Assembly: GCA_021404525.1 (NCBI GenBank)
Contig: JAAWWE010000007.1
Location: 124,001-188,000, forward strand
Origin: Rhodobiaceae bacterium
Lineage (GTDB): Bacteria; Pseudomonadota; Alphaproteobacteria; Parvibaculales; Parvibaculaceae
Reading direction: 5' to 3'
DNA: 64,000 bases
The translations under genes and the position numbers were made by a program. Under the pieces are notes generated by a model. That model made no database searches and was not told the DNA's origin. It was given only the letters and a program-made list of their open reading frames with translations. Below, in pieces: positions 62,056-64,000 of this stretch. Numbering within the stretch: position 1 is the first letter of the stretch; each line of letters opens with the position of its first letter.

Positions 62056-62790
62056 ATGTCAGTTTCTTCAAAAGAATGGGCGATTGTGCTGACAATTGCT
62101 CTCTTGCTCCATATTGCAGCGGGACTCGCCTGGTGGTGGCAGCCCGCGGTGGAGTTCGTTGATCCTGGGGCAAGCTCCATGCGCTTAGCGCTGGCGCCAA
62201 GCAATGTGCCGAGTGATGATCGCGCAGAGACGGAGGTGCAGCAGGAAGAGGATCTCGTTCCGCCTGAACCAGAGCCGGAACCGATTGTGGAGCCGGTGCA
62301 AAAGCCTGTGATGCCAACGCGAGTACCTGACCGGTTGATTGAGCCGATCGCCCCGGCGCCGGATCCGACACCGGCAGTAGCAGAGCAAAGCGCCCCTACG
62401 GAGCAAGCTGCATCAACCCCATCACGTAATGCGGCGGCACCAGTCATTGACCAAACGGGACAGGCCAATGCGACAACAGGAATTTCGACCGCCAATGTGG
62501 AGGCGGATTTTCTTGCGACATTGGCGAGCTGGCTTGCGCGCCACAAACGATATCCGAGATCTGCGCGGCGTCGAAACCTTGAAGGCGTTGCAACGCTTTC
62601 ATTTACGATGAACGCCGCCGGCAAGGTCTTGCGCTATGAGGTCGTCGGGTCAAGCGGATATGACGTGCTGGATCGGGAGGTCGTCAACATGCTGCAGCGA
62701 GCAGAACCCTTGCCCGCCCTGCCGCGAGACCTGCGACGCACCAATATGGACATCACCATCCCCATTCGCTTTGAACTGGCACGAAACTAG
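62056..62790 (+). CDS. TonB family energy-transducing protein
   Basis: The 244-residue protein has one N-terminal membrane helix (about 9-28), a proline/glutamate-rich spacer (PEPEPEPIVEPVQKP, about 69-83 onward) and a C-terminal TonB domain from about residue 150. That domain contains WLARHKRYPRSARRRNLEGVATLSFTM, GSSGYDVLDREVVNMLQRAEPLPALP. TonB links proton-motive force to outer-membrane receptors. No ExbBD genes are near. Its stop shares CTAG with the convergent channel gene. Confidence 0.88.
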   Translation: MSVSSKEWAIVLTIALLLHIAAGLAWWWQPAVEFVDPGASSMRLALAPSNVPSDDRAETEVQQEEDLVPPEPEPEPIVEPVQKPVMPTRVPDRLIEPIAPAPDPTPAVAEQSAPTEQAASTPSRNAAAPVIDQTGQANATTGISTANVEADFLATLASWLARHKRYPRSARRRNLEGVATLSFTMNAAGKVLRYEVVGSSGYDVLDREVVNMLQRAEPLPALPRDLRRTNMDITIPIRFELARN

Positions 62791-63764
62791 GCGGATTGGT
62801 TGTCTTCTGGCGGCACCTTGTTGGAAAAGAGCGCGCGCAACGTGCACCAGCTGACAAAGCCGATGATGAGTGTTGCGACCAGGAGCAAACCCACCGCGAG
62901 AATGCCGGTGCTTACGTCAGGGTCATTCATAAGCACATGGCGCTTGAGCGCTGCGCCTGCCAGCGCAGCTGAAGGGAACGTAAACGCCCACCAGGACATC
63001 TGAAAAGACAGGGCAAAGAACCGGCGAGCCATAGTCGCAAGAAGCAGCGCAATAAATAGACCGGCAAAGAAGAAACCATCAGCGATAGGCGTAAAATCAC
63101 CCGACAGAACTGCCGTTGACAGGGCGGCCAAGGCGGGAGGGGCGATCAACACGAAGAGGGTTGGGAGAAACTGCTGGGGCAATTGCCCATGAAACAGGAT
63201 GCGGTTGAGGACAACCGGAAGCAGGGCAAGCCAAAACAGAAGCGCAACAGCAAAGCAGAACATCGCAATGGTGCTTGATCCGCCTGCGGGCAGCGTCGCT
63301 GGAACGACAAACAGCCCAGCAATCGGTACAAACATGGAAGGGTTCGCACGGGTGATCTCAAAATTGTGGATAATCCAGATGCGCAGAACAGAGATAGCCA
63401 GTGCCACATGCAAGACCGCTGCAAAACTCCACAAAGGGGTGCTGACGGCAAAGCCCAACCGGTCAAGCCAGGAAGCCAGGAGCAGCAGCGAGATGGTGAA
63501 GCCAGGGAAGAAGTTCGCGATATTGGTATCGCAAAAATCTTCGACAACCAGCGGGACGTGAAGCGCAAATTTTGCCGCATAGAGCAGCATCACCAGACCT
63601 GTTGTGGCCAACGTAATGGCAAACAATAAGTGCGATATTTCTCCAGCCACAGGGTGCAAAGAAGAAGCCTGAGCCCAAGCACTTGCAAGCCCGCCAAGAC
63701 CCATGCCAACGCCAAAATAGGCGGGAGAAACAGTCCGTGAAATGACTTTGAGTGTGTCAAACAT
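62787..63764 (-). CDS. TehA/SLAC1 family (TDT) anion channel or transporter
   Basis: I choose ATG 63764, giving 325 residues, because the family N-terminus SPAYFGVGMGLGGLASAW lies just behind it; the frame is open to 63800. About ten helices follow. Family traits are the early VSPAYFG motif, an IANFFPG segment, and MSWWAFTFPSAALAGA. TehA/SLAC1 proteins pass nitrate, chloride, tellurite or C4-dicarboxylates; the substrate here is not known. Confidence 0.85.
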   Translation of the reverse strand: MFDTLKVISRTVSPAYFGVGMGLGGLASAWAQASSLHPVAGEISHLLFAITLATTGLVMLLYAAKFALHVPLVVEDFCDTNIANFFPGFTISLLLLASWLDRLGFAVSTPLWSFAAVLHVALAISVLRIWIIHNFEITRANPSMFVPIAGLFVVPATLPAGGSSTIAMFCFAVALLFWLALLPVVLNRILFHGQLPQQFLPTLFVLIAPPALAALSTAVLSGDFTPIADGFFFAGLFIALLLATMARRFFALSFQMSWWAFTFPSAALAGAALKRHVLMNDPDVSTGILAVGLLLVATLIIGFVSWCTLRALFSNKVPPEDNQSA

Positions 63765-64000
63765 GGTCCACACTCTAGTCAACGGCCCAGAAAGTGCCAT
63801 TCACTTTTGCAGGCACGGGTTGGAGGGCATGGTGAATAGAATGTAAACGAGCTCCCATCCATAGGGACTAAACCGCTTGTTAGCGAATTGCCGCTAACGT
63901 CGCCTTGGGAGTTCCTCACCAACTGATGGAACCACTGTGATCGCAGGGCGAGAGTGTTTATGGGCAACCCAAGAAGAAGATTTCGAATCGAAACCGTGAA
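63765..64000. other. Right-end intergenic region with a possible gene start
   Basis: I see no complete gene here. An ATG at 63960 opens a plus-strand frame that stays open to the window edge (MGNPRRRFRIETV) and could be the start of the next gene, with an AGGGCGAGAG stretch upstream. It is too short to support as a call. Confidence 0.25.

Noticed and set aside
1..64000. CRISPR array, insertion sequence or rRNA genes
   Set aside because: No regularly spaced repeats, transposase motifs or rRNA sequence were noticed on either strand.

Overview
The window reads as chromosome of an alphaproteobacterium. The left end carries a gene order typical of that class: a UPF0262 gene, a low-molecular-weight phosphatase gene, infA, maf, a short RNase E/G gene, yacG and tRNA-Phe. 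Alphaproteobacterial traits continue in an HpnN-like RND transporter, an ScfR/RamB-type regulator opposite the glyoxylate-bypass genes, and many acyl-CoA genes. The mix of a sulfatase, galactoside hydrolases and fatty-acid catabolism would suit a marine, possibly alga-associated, Parvibaculaceae-like bacterium. That placement is inference from gene content only. No phage, insertion sequence, CRISPR array or rRNA operon was seen.

Layout. 1-4.4 kb: conserved housekeeping genes, tRNA-Phe(GAA) and one small cysteine-containing orphan. 4.4-20.6 kb: an accessory stretch with three HxlR-type regulators beside a GST, DUF4345 and other membrane proteins, a GMC oxidoreductase, a MATE exporter, a flavoprotein hydroxylase and a MOSC protein. 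It also holds a two-gene operon of unknown exported proteins (10.9-13.5 kb) and an acyl-CoA dehydrogenase / APH-kinase / flavin-binding trio that resembles the 4-hydroxyacyl-CoA (ACAD10/11, LvaA/LvaC) route. 20.7-28.7 kb: a membrane-anchored sulfatase overlapping a GST-like gene, then an HpnN-like RND transporter coupled to an enolase-superfamily gene and facing an MlaC/HpnM-like gene.

28.7-35 kb: galactose catabolism (SDR, galT and galK with stop/start overlaps, GH4 alpha-galactosidase, GH42 beta-galactosidase). A GH1 glycosidase and a second GPH-family symporter lie at 49.6-53.6 kb. Alpha- and beta-galactosides could be imported, hydrolysed and fed to GalK/GalT; no galE or galM lies in the window. 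35-47 kb: acyl-CoA ligases, an MFE-2-like SDR, an acyl-CoA dehydrogenase, a LpxR-like outer-membrane protein, and an operon of paraoxonase-like protein, GPH symporter and D-aminoacylase-like amidohydrolase.

47-57 kb: mixed single genes, including a SUMF1-fold protein lacking formylglycine-enzyme cysteines, a lysine/alanine-rich histone-H1-like protein, RraA, two genes behind Fur-box-like sites, a GFA protein and an EstB-like serine hydrolase. 57-64 kb: aceB-aceA with a clear intrinsic terminator, facing an ScfR/RamB-type regulator across two perfect palindromes, then a TonB-family protein and a TehA/SLAC1-family channel.

Taken together the window suits use of galactosides and of fatty or other carboxylic acids, the latter ending in acetyl-CoA handled by the glyoxylate bypass. 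All functions are read from sequence motifs and recalled family knowledge; no database search was run.
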